A stretch of DNA of 7,214 bases. Source: Gammaproteobacteria bacterium (GTDB lineage: Bacteria; Pseudomonadota; Gammaproteobacteria; UBA9214). Below are positions 6,960 through 7,214 of this stretch, piece after piece; position 1 is the stretch's first letter; the number at the start of each line of letters is the position of its first letter. Position numbers and translations under genes: made by a program. Location of the stretch: positions 1-7,214 of the forward strand of contig DAOVYA010000069.1 in the NCBI GenBank assembly GCA_030635865.1. The letters are read 5' to 3'. The notes beneath the pieces are model-generated. The model was not told where the DNA came from. It ran no database searches and saw only the letters and a list, made by a program, of their open reading frames with translations.

Positions 6960-6976
6960 AGTTTCAGACAGAAACT
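6960..6976. repeat. small hairpin in the hisG leader
   Basis: AGTTTC (6960-6965) and GAAACT (6971-6976) form a perfect 6-bp stem with a 5-nt loop. On the hisG strand it ends 8 nt before the start codon, where a Shine-Dalgarno sequence would normally lie. It is short and could be chance; an influence on hisG translation is only a possibility. Confidence 0.35.
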
Positions 6977-7008
6977 GCCAATTTACAAGTAATGATTGGG
7001 CAAAAGCT

Positions 7009-7024
7009 TCTCGCGCAAAGGCGC
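7009..7024. repeat. partial copy of the inverted-repeat arm found at 4707-4832
   Basis: TCTCGCGCAAAGGCGC shares its first 12 bases exactly with the left arm of the long repeat between hisD and hisC, and 15 of 16 overall (a G replaces C at the thirteenth base). No matching opposite arm is found nearby, so it is best read as a degenerate fragment of the same repeat family. Confidence 0.5.
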
Positions 7025-7095
7025 ACGACCACATGGATGCAGATGGTAGAGCACCAACCGTAGGCGCTCCAGTCGACGCATGGAGCAATTACCAG

Positions 7096-7112
7096 GGAAC
7101 GAGGTGACGCGG
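7096..7112. repeat. partial satellite copy of the repeat at 7125-7213
   Basis: GGAACGAGGTGACGCGG matches GGAACGAAGTGACGCGG at 7137-7153 in 16 of 17 bases, in the same orientation and 41 bp upstream. Its flanks do not match well, so it is a truncated or decayed copy next to the better-preserved inverted repeat. Confidence 0.6.
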
Positions 7113-7124
7113 ACAAACAACCCC

Positions 7125-7213
7125 CCGTCTTTGCGAGGAACGAAGTGACGCGGCAATCTCATCAAGTCCGCTGCCAGCTTCACGAGATTGCCGCGCTTCG
7201 CTCGCAATGACGG
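7125..7213. repeat. imperfect inverted repeat upstream of hisG (may continue past the window)
   Basis: The left arm (7125-7160) and right arm (7184-7213) are inverted copies. The inner part, GCGGCAATCTC (7150-7160) against GAGATTGCCGC (7184-7194), is perfect, and the outer ends CCGTCTTTGCGAG and CCGTCATTGCGAG differ by one base. The left arm has about 6 extra bases in the middle (GAACGAAGTGAC against CGAAG). The loop is 23 nt. This is the familiar 'GTCATTGCGAGCGAAGCGCGGCAATCTC' type of dispersed intergenic palindrome seen in many environmental bacteria, recognised from memory. A 74-codon open frame across it on the minus strand is a by-product of the repeat, not a gene. Confidence 0.8.
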
Positions 7214-7214
7214 A

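Noticed and set aside
7045..7073. Hairpin TAGAGCACC ... GGCGCTCCA as a structured RNA or tRNA fragment
   Set aside because: Only about seven pairs with a mismatch, and no tRNA-like arms or conserved bases; at most another decayed repeat.
6983..7207. 74-codon open frame on the minus strand at the right edge
   Set aside because: It is made almost entirely of the inverted repeat and its satellite copy; no recognisable protein features, and such frames are common in this repeat type.
4682..7214. CRISPR array
   Set aside because: The repeats are palindromic, of different families and irregularly spaced, with no series of identical repeats and unique spacers.

Overview
The window looks like a piece of a gammaproteobacterial chromosome of moderately high GC. 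The evidence is the gene types and their order: petB and petA on one side, then a Nif3/YbgI-family gene, a DegS/AlgW-type membrane-anchored protease, and hisC, hisD and hisG. From memory, the hisG-hisD-hisC-algW-nif3 block resembles the arrangement in Pseudomonas and in Chromatiales-like sulphur oxidisers, and the Rieske and cytochrome b sequences are of beta/gammaproteobacterial type. No species can be named from the sequence alone. All seven protein genes are housekeeping or core-metabolic and all appear intact, except petB, which runs off the left edge.

Layout. Positions 1-1280 (minus) hold the start of the cytochrome bc1 operon, petA then petB with overlapping stop and start codons; petC would be expected beyond position 1. 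Positions 1281-1552 are a gene-free gap whose AT-rich part carries a perfect TATAAT box followed directly by a perfect 16-bp palindrome, a good candidate promoter/operator for petAB. Positions 1553-2311 (minus) are the Nif3-like dinuclear-metal protein. Positions 2403-3602 (plus) are the only rightward gene, a periplasm-facing trypsin-like protease with one PDZ domain. It is divergent from nif3 and convergent with hisC, and its stop codon overlaps that of hisC. Positions 3599-6951 (minus) carry hisG, hisD and hisC, giving steps 1, 7 and 9-10 of histidine synthesis (counting HisD as the last two oxidations).

The unusual part is the space around the his genes. Instead of being tightly packed they are separated by 144 and 185 bp, and each gap, plus the region upstream of hisG, holds a different palindromic repeat: a 126-bp long inverted repeat between hisD and hisC, a 64-bp REP-like multi-hairpin element between hisG and hisD, and an inverted repeat with a partial satellite copy upstream of hisG, cut by the right edge. 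These look like non-coding, dispersed intergenic repeat families.

I found no RNA genes, CRISPR array, transposase gene, phage gene or candidate new defence or metabolic system. No gene-free stretch exceeds 300 bases. The points most worth checking are the repeat-interrupted his cluster and the petA promoter palindrome.
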